A program made the position numbers and the translations under genes. From Gp22-AA3 sp964384905 (lineage in GTDB: Bacteria > Acidobacteriota > Polarisedimenticolia > Gp22-AA2): a stretch of DNA of 40,023 nucleotides. Positions 7,214 through 14,875 of the stretch are shown piece after piece. The notes below the pieces were generated by a model that was not told where the DNA came from, made no database searches, and saw nothing but the letters and a program-made list of their open reading frames with translations. Within the stretch, counting starts at the first letter, position 1, and each line of letters opens with the position of its first letter. The stretch covers positions 1-40,023 of the forward strand of contig CAYLND010000017.1 in the NCBI GenBank assembly GCA_964384905.1, given 5' to 3'.

Positions 7214-9118
7214 TCAGACCCGATCCATCGAGTCGACCACCGTCTGGTTGAGCCGTACCTGGCTCTGCTCCCGCAGGCGCTTGACCAGGGCCCCGAACAG
7301 CCGGTCCCGGCGCTGCTTCAACAGACCGTCGCTCACCGAGTCCCGCTGTGCCGCCAGCTCCTCGCGGTGCTCACGGCGCTCTTTCACGCTCAGCACGACG
7401 ATGCCTGCCGAGGTGGTGACCGGATCGCCGACGGCGCCCGGCGGGAGGGTGGCAATCTGCCTCTCGATCGCGGGGTCGGGCGGAACACCGGGGAGGGATC
7501 CGTCACGTGTCACGTCGGCCTGGTTCTTGAGGGTCGCCTTGAGCTCACGGGCGACGGCCTGCAATCCTCCTGACGCCCCGGCCACCCGCACGGCGTTCAC
7601 CACCGTCTGGCGGGCGTTCTCCTCCTCCAGGTCCTTCTGCACCTGCGCGCGCGCCTCCTGCAGGGGCCGGGGCGCGGGCGGCACCGTGCCGGTGACCTGC
7701 ACGACGATCTGACCCGACGGGATCGGGATGGCGTCGCTGACACCATCCGGCGCGAGTCCGAGCATCCGCTCGACGACCGCCTGCGACCCGGGCTCGCCGG
7801 GCAGACTGTCGCCCCGCCGCACCTCCCCGGTCTCCCGCACGGCGAGCCCCTGCGACTGCGCCACGGTCTTCAGCTGACCGCCCGCGGCCGCCCGCGCGAA
7901 CGCGGCGCACTGCTTGGCGATCAGCGGGCGGGCCCGCTCCAGCTTGAGCTCCTGACGCAGGGCGTCGCGCGCCTCCTCGAGAGGCACCACGCGCGGGGGC
8001 CGGCTGTCGGTGACCTTGATGATGTGGAAACCGAAGGGGGTCCGCACCGGGTCGCTGAGGCCGCCGACCGGAAGGGAAAAAGCGGCGTCCTCGAATTCCT
8101 TCACCATCTGGTTGCGACCGAACAACCCCAGGTCGCCGCCCTTCTGAGCGTTGGAATCCTCGGAATACTTGCGCGCCAGACCGGCGAAGTCCTCGCCGGC
8201 GCGCGCGCGCTTCAGGACGTCGCGCGCCTTCTTCTCGGTCCTGGCGACGGCGTCGGGAGGCGCCGCGTTGTCGACCTTGAACAGGATGTGCGACGCGCGG
8301 CGCTGCTCGGAGTTGCTGTAGCGCGTCGTCTTCAGCCGCTCGTAAGCGGCGGCGACGTCGGCGTCCGTCACGTCCTGCGTGGCGGCCGCCTCCGCGGCGC
8401 TGAACAGGACGTACACCCCGGTGCGGCCCTCCCCGCGCGTGTAGCGGTCCTTGTGGGCGTCGTAGTAGCGCTGCACCTCGGCGTCGGACGGCGCCGAATG
8501 GGTCCGGGTCCCGGCCGGATCGACCACGACGTATTCGATGCTCGTCTTTTCGTTCTTCTTGAGGAACTCCTGCTCCACCTCGGCGTCGCTCACGCTCACG
8601 CCGTCCTCGACCATCATGCGGAACTTGTCGACCACGAGCTCGCGGCGGATCTGCTCCTCGAACTCCTCGACGGTCAGGCGATCGCCGCGGAACATCGCCC
8701 GGTAACGCTCCACTCCGATGAAGCGCCCGCCCTCCTGGAATGTCGGGTCGCGCATGATCGCGTCCGCCAGCTCCTGTGGCGCGACCGAGATGCCCTGCCG
8801 GACCGCCTCCTGATAGATGAGCTCGTGCTCGATCAGGCTGTTGATCGCCTGCTGGCCGATGTGCACCAGGGCTCGTTGCTGCGGATATTGATCGCCGAAG
8901 ATTTGCGAGTAGAGCCTGTCGAGCTTCTGGGCGGAGAGCTGGAAAGCCGCGATCGAGATCGTGACGCCGTTGACCTCGGCCGCCCAGGTCTCGTCCCGTC
9001 CGCGGCCCATCCCGCGGTCGCGGCGCAGCGGCTCGATGTACAGCAGGATGAACATGACGACGATCGCCAGAAGCAGCCACTTCAGGTATCGAAACCACTC
9101 GCGCATCTGCTTCAGCAT
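7214..9118 (-). CDS. Membrane-anchored parvulin-type peptidylprolyl isomerase (PpiD/SurA-like)
   Basis: This 634-residue periplasmic foldase candidate starts MLKQMREWFRYLKW followed by one hydrophobic helix (residues 14-30), so it is an inner-membrane anchored, PpiD-like topology. Residues 45-185 form a SurA/PpiD N-terminal chaperone region (EVNGVTISIAAFQ, then LIEHELIYQEAVRQGI). Residues 272-370 are a clear PpiC rotamase domain: RRASHILFKV, FAGLARKYSED, GGDLGLFGRNQMVKEFEDAAF and TPFGFHIIKV. A second, degenerate repeat of this region may follow (about 380-600). The ATG at 9118 is chosen over upstream starts because it is preceded by GAGGAA and gives the canonical anchor. A promoter on the same strand lies at 9169-9197, upstream of it. 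It is transcribed away from the FecR gene and meets the metalloprotease gene tail-to-tail with only 3 bases between. Role inferred: folding of exported and outer-membrane proteins. Confidence 0.88.
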   Translation of the reverse strand: MLKQMREWFRYLKWLLLAIVVMFILLYIEPLRRDRGMGRGRDETWAAEVNGVTISIAAFQLSAQKLDRLYSQIFGDQYPQQRALVHIGQQAINSLIEHELIYQEAVRQGISVAPQELADAIMRDPTFQEGGRFIGVERYRAMFRGDRLTVEEFEEQIRRELVVDKFRMMVEDGVSVSDAEVEQEFLKKNEKTSIEYVVVDPAGTRTHSAPSDAEVQRYYDAHKDRYTRGEGRTGVYVLFSAAEAAATQDVTDADVAAAYERLKTTRYSNSEQRRASHILFKVDNAAPPDAVARTEKKARDVLKRARAGEDFAGLARKYSEDSNAQKGGDLGLFGRNQMVKEFEDAAFSLPVGGLSDPVRTPFGFHIIKVTDSRPPRVVPLEEARDALRQELKLERARPLIAKQCAAFARAAAGGQLKTVAQSQGLAVRETGEVRRGDSLPGEPGSQAVVERMLGLAPDGVSDAIPIPSGQIVVQVTGTVPPAPRPLQEARAQVQKDLEEENARQTVVNAVRVAGASGGLQAVARELKATLKNQADVTRDGSLPGVPPDPAIERQIATLPPGAVGDPVTTSAGIVVLSVKERREHREELAAQRDSVSDGLLKQRRDRLFGALVKRLREQSQVRLNQTVVDSMDRV

Positions 9119-9168
9119 CGCCGACGTTCCTCGCTTCGATCGGGCCTGTGGTCGCCGCGGAAGCGACA

Positions 9169-9197
9169 AGTCTACCGGGGCCGGGGTCCCCCTGCAA
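9169..9197 (-). promoter_or_regulatory. Promoter of the PpiD-like gene
   Basis: Minus strand TTGCAG (9197-9192), a 17-bp spacer, then TAGACT (9174-9169). It lies about 50 bases upstream of the chosen ATG at 9118 and supports that start. Confidence 0.5.
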
Positions 9198-9207
9198 GTC
9201 GGTTTTC

Positions 9208-9235
9208 TTGCGCAACGCCACCGCAATCCTATATT
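9208..9235 (+). promoter_or_regulatory. Promoter of the FecR-domain gene
   Basis: TTGCGC (9208-9213), 16-bp spacer, TATATT (9230-9235). It is back-to-back with the PpiD-like promoter; the two -35 boxes are 10 bp apart, so one regulator bound between them could affect both genes. It leaves a leader of about 130 bases before the ATG at 9375. Confidence 0.5.
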
Positions 9236-9332
9236 TAAGTCGGCATCCCGGAGCCCGGCCGCCCGGATGGGGACGTCCGAGACCCTAACTCGAGCGCGCA
9301 CAGCGGGTTGCGCGTGGCAGACCCGACGGCCC

Positions 9333-9352
9333 GGCCGCCCGCGCGGGCGGCC
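9333..9352. repeat. 20-bp perfect GC palindrome just upstream of a ribosome binding site
   Basis: GGCCGCCCGC at 9333-9342 is followed directly by its reverse complement at 9343-9352. All 20 bases are G or C. It lies in the mRNA leader of the FecR-domain gene, ending 4 bases before GAGGAG and about 22 bases before the start codon. It could form a stable hairpin next to the ribosome binding site or serve as a DNA-binding site. Confidence 0.6.
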
Positions 9353-9374
9353 CCGAGGAGACAAGGACGACCAG

Positions 9375-10823
9375 ATGGGGCACGGACGGCAGAATCCCCC
9401 GATCCTCCTGGACTGGGCCACCATCTCGTACCGCAGCATCATGCGCGGGGTGGTGTATGTGGTCCTGCTCGTCGCCCTGGGCGGGGTCTTTTACTACCTG
9501 CGCGCCGCGCGCCGCGCCACACCCGAGGAGATGGCGCTGCAGGAGATCAACCGGGCGGAGCGGATGTACCGGGAGGCGCAGGCCTCCGCCGATCCCTCCT
9601 TCGCCCGCGTGATCGACAGCGCCGGCAAGATCCTGGACTCGGCGCGGCTGTCTTACGAGCGCAAGGACTTCGCGGAGGCGCGCGCCGCCGCGCAGCAGTC
9701 GCAGTCCTTCTCCCAGAAGATCCTGGAGGGGTCGGCGGGCGAGGCGTTCACCGCGAAGATCTACAAATACGAAGGGGACGTGAAGATCAAGCGCGCCCGC
9801 CAGTTTGTCTGGGACGATGTCAGCGGCAACACGGCGTTGCGCGTCGGCGATCAAATCAAGACGGCGGGCAACGGCTCGGCGCAGATCATCTATTTCGACG
9901 GGACGATCACGACGATCAACCCGGGCTCCCTTCTGGAGATCCGCGAGCTGTTCGAGGACCCGACGACCAAGGTCCGCAAGGTGCGCGAGAAGCTGAACTG
10001 GGGCGGCGTGAGCGCGACGATGCCCGGCGCCAATGTCGTGGGCTCGTTCCACGAGGTTGCGACCGAGTCGACGACGGCGCGCGCGGTCGACAAATCGCAG
10101 TTCCAGTTGGCCTACGACGCGGGCACGCGCAAGACCTCGGCCGAGGTCGAGAGCGGAAGCACGGAGGTCCAGACCGGCGGGAAGACCCTCACCCTGAAGC
10201 CGCTCGAGCGCATGGAGGTCTCCGCCGAGCAGGTGGTCAACCGCGTGAAGCTCCTGGCCTCCCCGGCGCTCCTCGACCCGTCCGATCAGCGCGAGTTCCA
10301 GCAGGACAACCCCTCGTCCGAGACGACCACCCTGCGCTGGGCGAAGGTCGCCGGCGGGGAGCGCTATCGTCTCCAGATCGCGCGCACGGCCCTGTTCGGC
10401 GAGCTCCTCCTCGACAAGTCAGACATCCGTTCGGCGAGCGTCCAGATTCCGGGCCTCCAGGAGGGAAACTACTACTGGAGGGTGTCGGTCATCGACGCGG
10501 GGAACGTGGAGAGTCTGTTCTCCGAGACGCGGAAGTTCAAGATCGCCAGCTCACGGGAGCGTCCGAGCGACGACACGACCCCACCCCCTCTCGAGGTGGT
10601 CGATTTTCTTCCCTCGGGGCACCTGGTGATCATCAACGGCCGCACGGAGCCCGGTGCGGCTCTCTCCATCGACGGCCAGAAGGTGGACGTGTACGACGAC
10701 GGCGCGTTCACGGCCGTGGTCCGGATCAAGAAGGACGGCATGAACAACCTCGAGATCGTCGCGCAGGATTCCGCCGGGAACACCACGCGGATGCGGCGCA
10801 GCGTCTATGTGGAAACCTACTAG
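9375..10823 (+). CDS. Membrane-anchored FecR-domain protein
   Basis: The 482-residue protein has a short cytoplasmic N-terminus and one membrane helix (about residues 23-42, IMRGVVYVVLLVALGGVFYYL). A helical, coiled-coil-like segment follows at 50-120. Residues about 130-275 form a FecR-type domain (YEGDVKIKRARQFVWDDV, LRVGDQIKTAGNGSAQIIYF, DGTITTINPGSLLEIRE). After it come a fibronectin III-like region (SSETTTLRWAKVAGGERYRL) and a C-terminal Ig-like domain (HLVIINGRTEPGAALSIDG to AQDSAGNTTRMRRSVYVE). No sigma factor or TonB receptor is nearby, so this is not the classical FecIR signalling pair. It resembles stand-alone FecR proteins that present extracytoplasmic domains. The ATG at 9375 has AAGGA 7 bases upstream. 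The diguanylate cyclase follows after 11 bases, so a sensing/output pair is plausible but inferred. Confidence 0.8.
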   Translation: MGHGRQNPPILLDWATISYRSIMRGVVYVVLLVALGGVFYYLRAARRATPEEMALQEINRAERMYREAQASADPSFARVIDSAGKILDSARLSYERKDFAEARAAAQQSQSFSQKILEGSAGEAFTAKIYKYEGDVKIKRARQFVWDDVSGNTALRVGDQIKTAGNGSAQIIYFDGTITTINPGSLLEIRELFEDPTTKVRKVREKLNWGGVSATMPGANVVGSFHEVATESTTARAVDKSQFQLAYDAGTRKTSAEVESGSTEVQTGGKTLTLKPLERMEVSAEQVVNRVKLLASPALLDPSDQREFQQDNPSSETTTLRWAKVAGGERYRLQIARTALFGELLLDKSDIRSASVQIPGLQEGNYYWRVSVIDAGNVESLFSETRKFKIASSRERPSDDTTPPPLEVVDFLPSGHLVIINGRTEPGAALSIDGQKVDVYDDGAFTAVVRIKKDGMNNLEIVAQDSAGNTTRMRRSVYVETY

Positions 10824-10834
10824 AGACATCGTCG

Positions 10835-12298
10835 ATGCGTCGTGGCTCCAAGACCCTGGTGCTCCTTCTGGACGGTACGAAGGGGGGGCGCTCCGTTTGG
10901 CGCGGGCCTGAATCCGATCGCTTCACGGTGGCGCCCTGGCACCGGCTGCCCGAGAAGGCGATCGGCGCCGGTCGCTTCGAGGCGGTGCTGTACCAGATCG
11001 AGGAATCGGGACGCCTCCCGACGCGATGGAGGGAGCTGCGCCGGATCGCTCACGGACTGCCGCTCGTGCCGTTCCGTCTCGAGGACCGCGCGGGTCGCCG
11101 CCGGGCCGGCGCCCGGGCGCCGCGCGAGGTCGAGGCCGGCGTCGTCCCCCTGACGCCGCCCGTGGACGTGCGCCTGCTCGGCGCTCTCCTGGAGCGCGAA
11201 CGGCTTCTTGCCGACCTGCGGCTGCGCGCGCGTCGCGCCCTGCTCGACGCGCGCGATGCGGGGGCCAGGATGCAGGCGCACGCGGCCATCGTGCGCCTGA
11301 CCGGAAACGAGCTCGACCCGCACCGCATCGTCGACGTGGCGATGGAACGCGTGCGGGGGTTTCTCAATCTGCGGGCCTGGCTCTTCCTCCTGGCCGATCC
11401 CGAGCAGGGTCTGCTCACCGTCGAGAAGACCGCGGGCGAGGGGATGGGCGCCCTCAAGGGCAAGCGCTTCGGGGTGGGCGAGGGCATCGCGGGACGGGCG
11501 GCGCAACGACGGCAACCGATCCTGATCGACGACGTGGATGCCGCGTCCATCGGGATCGCGGACCATCCCAAGGCAGCGCCGGCGCGCTCGGCACTGGCCG
11601 TGCCGCTCCTGAGCCGTGGCCGACTCATCGGGGTGCTGGTGGCGATCGATCGGCTGAAGGCGGGCCACTTCACCAACCAGGACGCCCGGCTTCTGCTCCT
11701 GCTTCTGGAGCCCGCGGCCGTCGCCATCGACAACGCCATGCTGCTGCGCAAGTCGGAGGAGCTGTCGATCACCGACGATCTCACCAAGCTCTACAATTCC
11801 CGCTACCTGAACGCGACGCTGCGGCGCGAGGTCGAGCGCAGCAAGCGCTATCGGACGCCGGTCTCGCTCATCTTCCTCGATCTCGATGGGTTCAAGAACG
11901 TGAACGATCAGTACGGCCACTTGTGGGGGAGCCGGACTCTGGTCGAAGTCGGCAAGGTGATCGCGGCGACGGTGCGCGAGATCGACGTGGTGTCGCGCTT
12001 CGGGGGCGATGAGTTCACGGTGATCCTGCCGCAGACCGGCCCGGAGGGCGCCGCGATCATCGCCGAGCGGATCCGCCAGCGCATCGCCGAGACCAGCTTT
12101 CTCTCGAGCTACGGCCTCCAGGTGAGCATCAGCGCCAGTCTCGGCATCGCCTCGTTTCCCGATCACGGCCAGACCAAGGACGATCTCCTGGCGCGCGCCG
12201 ACCAGGCCATGTATCTGGTGAAGGGCAAGGGCAAGAACGGGGTGGCGCTGGCCGAGCCGGAGAGCCTGCGTCCGGCCGTCGTTGAGACCGCGCGATGA
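10835..12298 (+). CDS. GAF-GGDEF diguanylate cyclase
   Basis: The 487-residue soluble protein should make cyclic di-GMP from GTP. Residues 1-110 form an unassigned N-terminal region whose start (SKTLVLLLDG) looks like a degenerate receiver-like fold without an obvious phospho-acceptor aspartate. Residues 115-150 are a helical linker. Residues 155-300 are a GAF domain (RGFLNLRAWLFLLADPEQG, VGEGIAGRAAQRRQPILIDD, SALAVPLLSRGRLIGVLVAI). The GGDEF domain spans about 308-475 with ITDDLTKLYNSRYL, LIFLDLDGFKNVNDQYGH and the intact active-site loop RFGGDEF (GGDEF at 390-394). The product-inhibition I-site RxxD is present at R381-D384, five residues before GGDEF as in PleD. It follows the FecR protein by 11 bases; ligand of the GAF domain unknown. 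Confidence 0.9.
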   Translation: MRRGSKTLVLLLDGTKGGRSVWRGPESDRFTVAPWHRLPEKAIGAGRFEAVLYQIEESGRLPTRWRELRRIAHGLPLVPFRLEDRAGRRRAGARAPREVEAGVVPLTPPVDVRLLGALLERERLLADLRLRARRALLDARDAGARMQAHAAIVRLTGNELDPHRIVDVAMERVRGFLNLRAWLFLLADPEQGLLTVEKTAGEGMGALKGKRFGVGEGIAGRAAQRRQPILIDDVDAASIGIADHPKAAPARSALAVPLLSRGRLIGVLVAIDRLKAGHFTNQDARLLLLLLEPAAVAIDNAMLLRKSEELSITDDLTKLYNSRYLNATLRREVERSKRYRTPVSLIFLDLDGFKNVNDQYGHLWGSRTLVEVGKVIAATVREIDVVSRFGGDEFTVILPQTGPEGAAIIAERIRQRIAETSFLSSYGLQVSISASLGIASFPDHGQTKDDLLARADQAMYLVKGKGKNGVALAEPESLRPAVVETAR

Positions 12299-12330
12299 CA
12301 TCTAAGTTATGGCGCGAAAAGAACTTGTGT

Positions 12331-12356
12331 CGCAAAGTCAATCATTTGACTTTGCG
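12331..12356. repeat. Perfect 11-bp inverted repeat overlapping the mreB -35 box
   Basis: CGCAAAGTCAA (12331-12341), loop TCAT, TTGACTTTGCG (12346-12356) is a perfect inverted repeat in an AT-richer stretch. The right arm contains the TTGACT -35 hexamer of the mreB promoter. It has no T-run, so an operator for a dimeric regulator is a better reading than a terminator. Confidence 0.7.
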
Positions 12357-12374
12357 CATTTGGGGCCCTAATAT
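12346..12374 (+). promoter_or_regulatory. Strong sigma70-type promoter of the mre/rod operon
   Basis: TTGACT (12346-12351), exactly 17 bp, TAATAT (12369-12374). It starts about 80 bases upstream of the mreB start and is the only good promoter seen ahead of the six-gene operon. Its -35 is within the palindrome at 12331-12356. Confidence 0.7.
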
Positions 12375-12375
12375 T

Positions 12376-12404
12376 AGCCGCGCCCGCGGGCTTCTGGCGC
12401 GGCT
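12376..12404 (+). other. 9-bp stem hairpin at the 5' end of the mreB transcript
   Basis: AGCCGCGCC (12376-12384) pairs with GGCGCGGCT (12396-12404) around an 11-base loop. It begins 2 bases after the -10 box, so depending on the exact start site it could be a 5' stabilising hairpin, part of an operator, or a weak terminator for transcripts entering from the cyclase gene (only TTT follows). Confidence 0.45.
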
Positions 12405-12457
12405 TTGCATGTCAATCCCCGGTCCTGCGACAGGGCTGACAGAGACAGGAGGCTGAA

Positions 12458-13501
12458 GTGGGTGCGACGATGGCCTGGAGTCCACGCTCGGTGCTCAGTC
12501 TGTTCTCGAACGATCTGGCCATCGACCTGGGCACCGCCACGACTCTGGTCTACGCCAAGGGGAAGGGGATCGTGCTGTGTGAGCCGTCGATCATCGCGGT
12601 GAATCAGAGAACCGGCAAGGTCGAGGCCGTCGGCAAGGAAGCGAAGGAGATGCTGGGTCGAACTCCAGCGAACATCATCGCCATCCGTCCGATGAAGGAC
12701 GGCGTGATCGCCGACTTCGAGCACACCGAGAAGATGCTCGATTACTTCATCAAGAAGGCGCACAACCGCTCCCTCGGTGTCCGTCCTCGCATCGTGATCT
12801 GCGTCCCTTCGGACATCACCCAGGTCGAGAAGCGTGCGGTCAAGGACAGCGCCTACCGGGCCAAGGCCTCCGAGGTCTATCTGGTGGAGGAGGCGATGGC
12901 CGCCGCCATCGGCGCCGGGCTGCCCGTGACGGAGCCGACCGGCAACATGATCGTGGACATCGGGGGCGGGACGACCGACGTGGCGGTGATCTCGATGGCG
13001 GGGATCGTGTACTCCCGCTCCGTCCGTATCGCGGGCAACCGGATGGACGAGGACATCATCCAGTACATCAAGCGGAAGTACAACCTCCTGGTCGGCGAGC
13101 GCACCGCGGAGGAGATCAAGATCAACATCGGCTCCGCCTTCCCGCTGGACGAGGAGCTCACCATGGAGATCAAGGGGCGCGATCTCGTGGAGGGCATCCC
13201 GAAGACGCTGGTGATTTCCGACGAAGAGATCCGCGAGGCGCTGTCCGAGACCGTCTCGAACATCATCGAGGCGGTGCGCGTGGCCCTGGAGCAGACCCCG
13301 CCCGAGCTGTCCGCCGACATCGTGGACAAGGGAATCGTCCTCACGGGCGGCGGCTCGCAGCTGAAGAACCTCGACAAGCGGCTCCGCGAGGAGACCGGCC
13401 TTCCCGTCTCGATGGCGGACGACCCGCAGGCCTCCGTCGTCCTCGGTACGGGGAAGATGCTGGATGACTTCAATCTCCTGCGCAAAATCGCGATCGACTG
13501 A
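12458..13501 (+). CDS. mreB: Rod shape-determining actin-like protein MreB
   Basis: The 347-residue protein is a full-length MreB, the bacterial actin that polymerises at the inner membrane and positions the elongation machinery. The phosphate-1 loop is seen as AIDLGTATTLVY near residue 23. EPSIIAVN, the connect/phosphate-2 motif MIVDIGGGTTDVAVIS near 165 and the adenosine motif GIVLTGGGSQLKNLD near 290 are all intact. The N-terminus MGATMAWSPRSVLSLFSNDLA could form the short membrane-binding amphipathic helix. The GTG at 12458 is used because AGGAGG is 5 bases upstream; the ATG at 12470 is too far from it. It is the first gene of mreB-mreC-mreD-mrdA-rodA-rng, with a dedicated promoter and palindrome upstream. 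Confidence 0.97.
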   Translation: MGATMAWSPRSVLSLFSNDLAIDLGTATTLVYAKGKGIVLCEPSIIAVNQRTGKVEAVGKEAKEMLGRTPANIIAIRPMKDGVIADFEHTEKMLDYFIKKAHNRSLGVRPRIVICVPSDITQVEKRAVKDSAYRAKASEVYLVEEAMAAAIGAGLPVTEPTGNMIVDIGGGTTDVAVISMAGIVYSRSVRIAGNRMDEDIIQYIKRKYNLLVGERTAEEIKINIGSAFPLDEELTMEIKGRDLVEGIPKTLVISDEEIREALSETVSNIIEAVRVALEQTPPELSADIVDKGIVLTGGGSQLKNLDKRLREETGLPVSMADDPQASVVLGTGKMLDDFNLLRKIAID

Positions 13502-13569
13502 ACCGGCCCCCGGAAGCCCGAATTCTCGGCCGCCCGCCGGCGCGGGCCCCCTGAACGGGAGTTGAGTCG

Positions 13570-14409
13570 ATGGCCCATCTGCTCGCCGAGCGCAAGCCGT
13601 ACCTCCTTCTGCTGATCCTCCTGACCTTCAACCTCGCGCTGATGTCGTCGCGCATCAAGAGCGCCGGTCAAAGGTCCCTCCTCGAGGAGGCGATCCTCGG
13701 CGTGGCGTCTCCGTTTCTCAAGGCCGCCAGCTGGGTCGGGCACGGCGTGTCCGGGACCTGGAGCGATTATGTGGATCTGCGCGGCGTCCGCCGGGAAAAC
13801 CAGCGTCTCAGGGAGCGGGTCGACGCTCTGGCGCTCAAGGCGCAGGAAGCCGAGGAGGAGCGCCAGGAGCTGCGGCGACTGCGCGAGCTTCTCGATCTGC
13901 GGGACAGCGTTCCCTGGACCACCCTGGCGGCGCGGGTGATCGCGCGGGGGGTCGACGGCAGCGCGCGCACGGTCACCCTGGATCGGGGCAGCCACGACGG
14001 GGTGCGTCTCAACCAGCCGGTGCTTACGCCACGCGGCATCGTCGGGCGGGTCATCGAGACCGCGCCCGGGACCAGCAAGGTGCAGACGGTCCTCGACCCG
14101 AACTCCGGCGCCGCGGGGCTCATCCAGAGGACGCGCGTGCAGGGGATGGTCGTCGGCGAGGGCGAGGGCGCCTGCCGGATGGAATACGTCAGCGACCTGT
14201 CGAACGTGGAGGTGGGCGACGTCATCGTCACCTCCGGTCTCGACCAGATCTATCCGAAGGGGTATACCATCGGCGTGGTGGAATCGATCGGCGAGGGCGA
14301 GGGCTTGACGAAGCTCGTCATGCTCAGGCCGGAGGTCGATTTCCGGCGCCTGGAAGAGGTGCTGGTGGTGCTGAAGCCCGAAGGGCCGCCCGAGAAGAGC
14401 GCGCGATGA
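13570..14409 (+). CDS. mreC: Cell shape-determining protein MreC
   Basis: The 279-residue MreC scaffolds the elongasome in the periplasm, linking MreB/MreD to PBP2. A single N-terminal membrane helix (YLLLLILLTFNLALM, residues about 11-25) is followed by a coiled coil (about 75-105, VRRENQRLRERVDALALK and EEERQELRRLRELLDL). Then come the two beta-barrel domains of the family: ARVIARGVDGSARTVTLDRG, VLTPRGIVGRVIE, TVLDPNSGAAGLIQ and the C-terminal VEVGDVIVTSGLDQIYPKG and signature. The ATG at 13570 follows GGGAGTTGAGTCG. The 68-base gap after mreB holds no promoter that I can see. Its stop overlaps the mreD start (ATGA), so the two are translationally coupled. Confidence 0.94.
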   Translation: MAHLLAERKPYLLLLILLTFNLALMSSRIKSAGQRSLLEEAILGVASPFLKAASWVGHGVSGTWSDYVDLRGVRRENQRLRERVDALALKAQEAEEERQELRRLRELLDLRDSVPWTTLAARVIARGVDGSARTVTLDRGSHDGVRLNQPVLTPRGIVGRVIETAPGTSKVQTVLDPNSGAAGLIQRTRVQGMVVGEGEGACRMEYVSDLSNVEVGDVIVTSGLDQIYPKGYTIGVVESIGEGEGLTKLVMLRPEVDFRRLEEVLVVLKPEGPPEKSAR

Positions 14410-14870
14410 GGATCGCCCGCGGGGTCGGGGCGCTCGGGGCGGCCGCGCTGGCGCAGTCGCTGCTCTCCCATTACGGACCCACCCTGGCCGGCTACTTCGA
14501 TCTGTTCACTATCGTCGTCGTCTACTACGGGCTGACCAGCCCCCCGACGGCGGCCATGATGATGGGGACCGCCGCGGGCCTCGTGGAGGATGCGCTGCTG
14601 CACGCGATCCTGGGGATGAACGGGTTCAAGAAGACCCTGATCGGATACCTCGTCGGCTCCATCGGCTCGCTCTTCATGCTGAACCAGACGATCCCGCGAT
14701 TCGGCATCCTGTTCGCGGCGACCGTTCTCGACCGGCTCGCGGAGCTGGGGCTGTCGGTCGCCATGGGGCGCAGCCTCGATTTCCCGGGAACGCTGGCCCT
14801 CCTGCAGCGCGGGCTCGGCAACGGTCTTCTCGGTCTCGTGTTCTTCTGGGTGGCCGCGCGGCTGCCCTGA
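14406..14870 (+). CDS. mreD: Rod shape-determining membrane protein MreD
   Basis: A 154-residue hydrophobic protein with about five membrane helices, the usual size and position of MreD between mreC and the PBP2 gene. Recognisable parts are FDLFTIVVVYYGLTSPPTAAMMMGTAAGLVEDALLHA, which carries the family's conserved G..AGLxxD pattern in helix 2-3, and LGMNGFKKTLIGYLVGSIGS. MreD partners with MreC and PBP2 in the elongasome. The start ATG overlaps the mreC stop by four bases. Sequence is weakly conserved in this family, so the call rests on hydropathy, the GLxxDxL motif and gene order. Confidence 0.88.
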   Translation: MRIARGVGALGAAALAQSLLSHYGPTLAGYFDLFTIVVVYYGLTSPPTAAMMMGTAAGLVEDALLHAILGMNGFKKTLIGYLVGSIGSLFMLNQTIPRFGILFAATVLDRLAELGLSVAMGRSLDFPGTLALLQRGLGNGLLGLVFFWVAARLP

Positions 14871-14875
14871 GCGCG

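Noticed and set aside
9308..10834. Long in-frame extension upstream of the GGDEF protein
   Set aside because: This frame overlaps the FecR gene in another register and is Arg/Gly-rich. The ATG at 10835 is the sensible start, giving the cyclase 487 residues.
12331..12356. Palindrome before mreB read as a rho-independent terminator of the cyclase gene
   Set aside because: The stem is AT-rich and is followed by GCGCATTTGGGG instead of a T-run. Its right arm is the -35 box of a good promoter.
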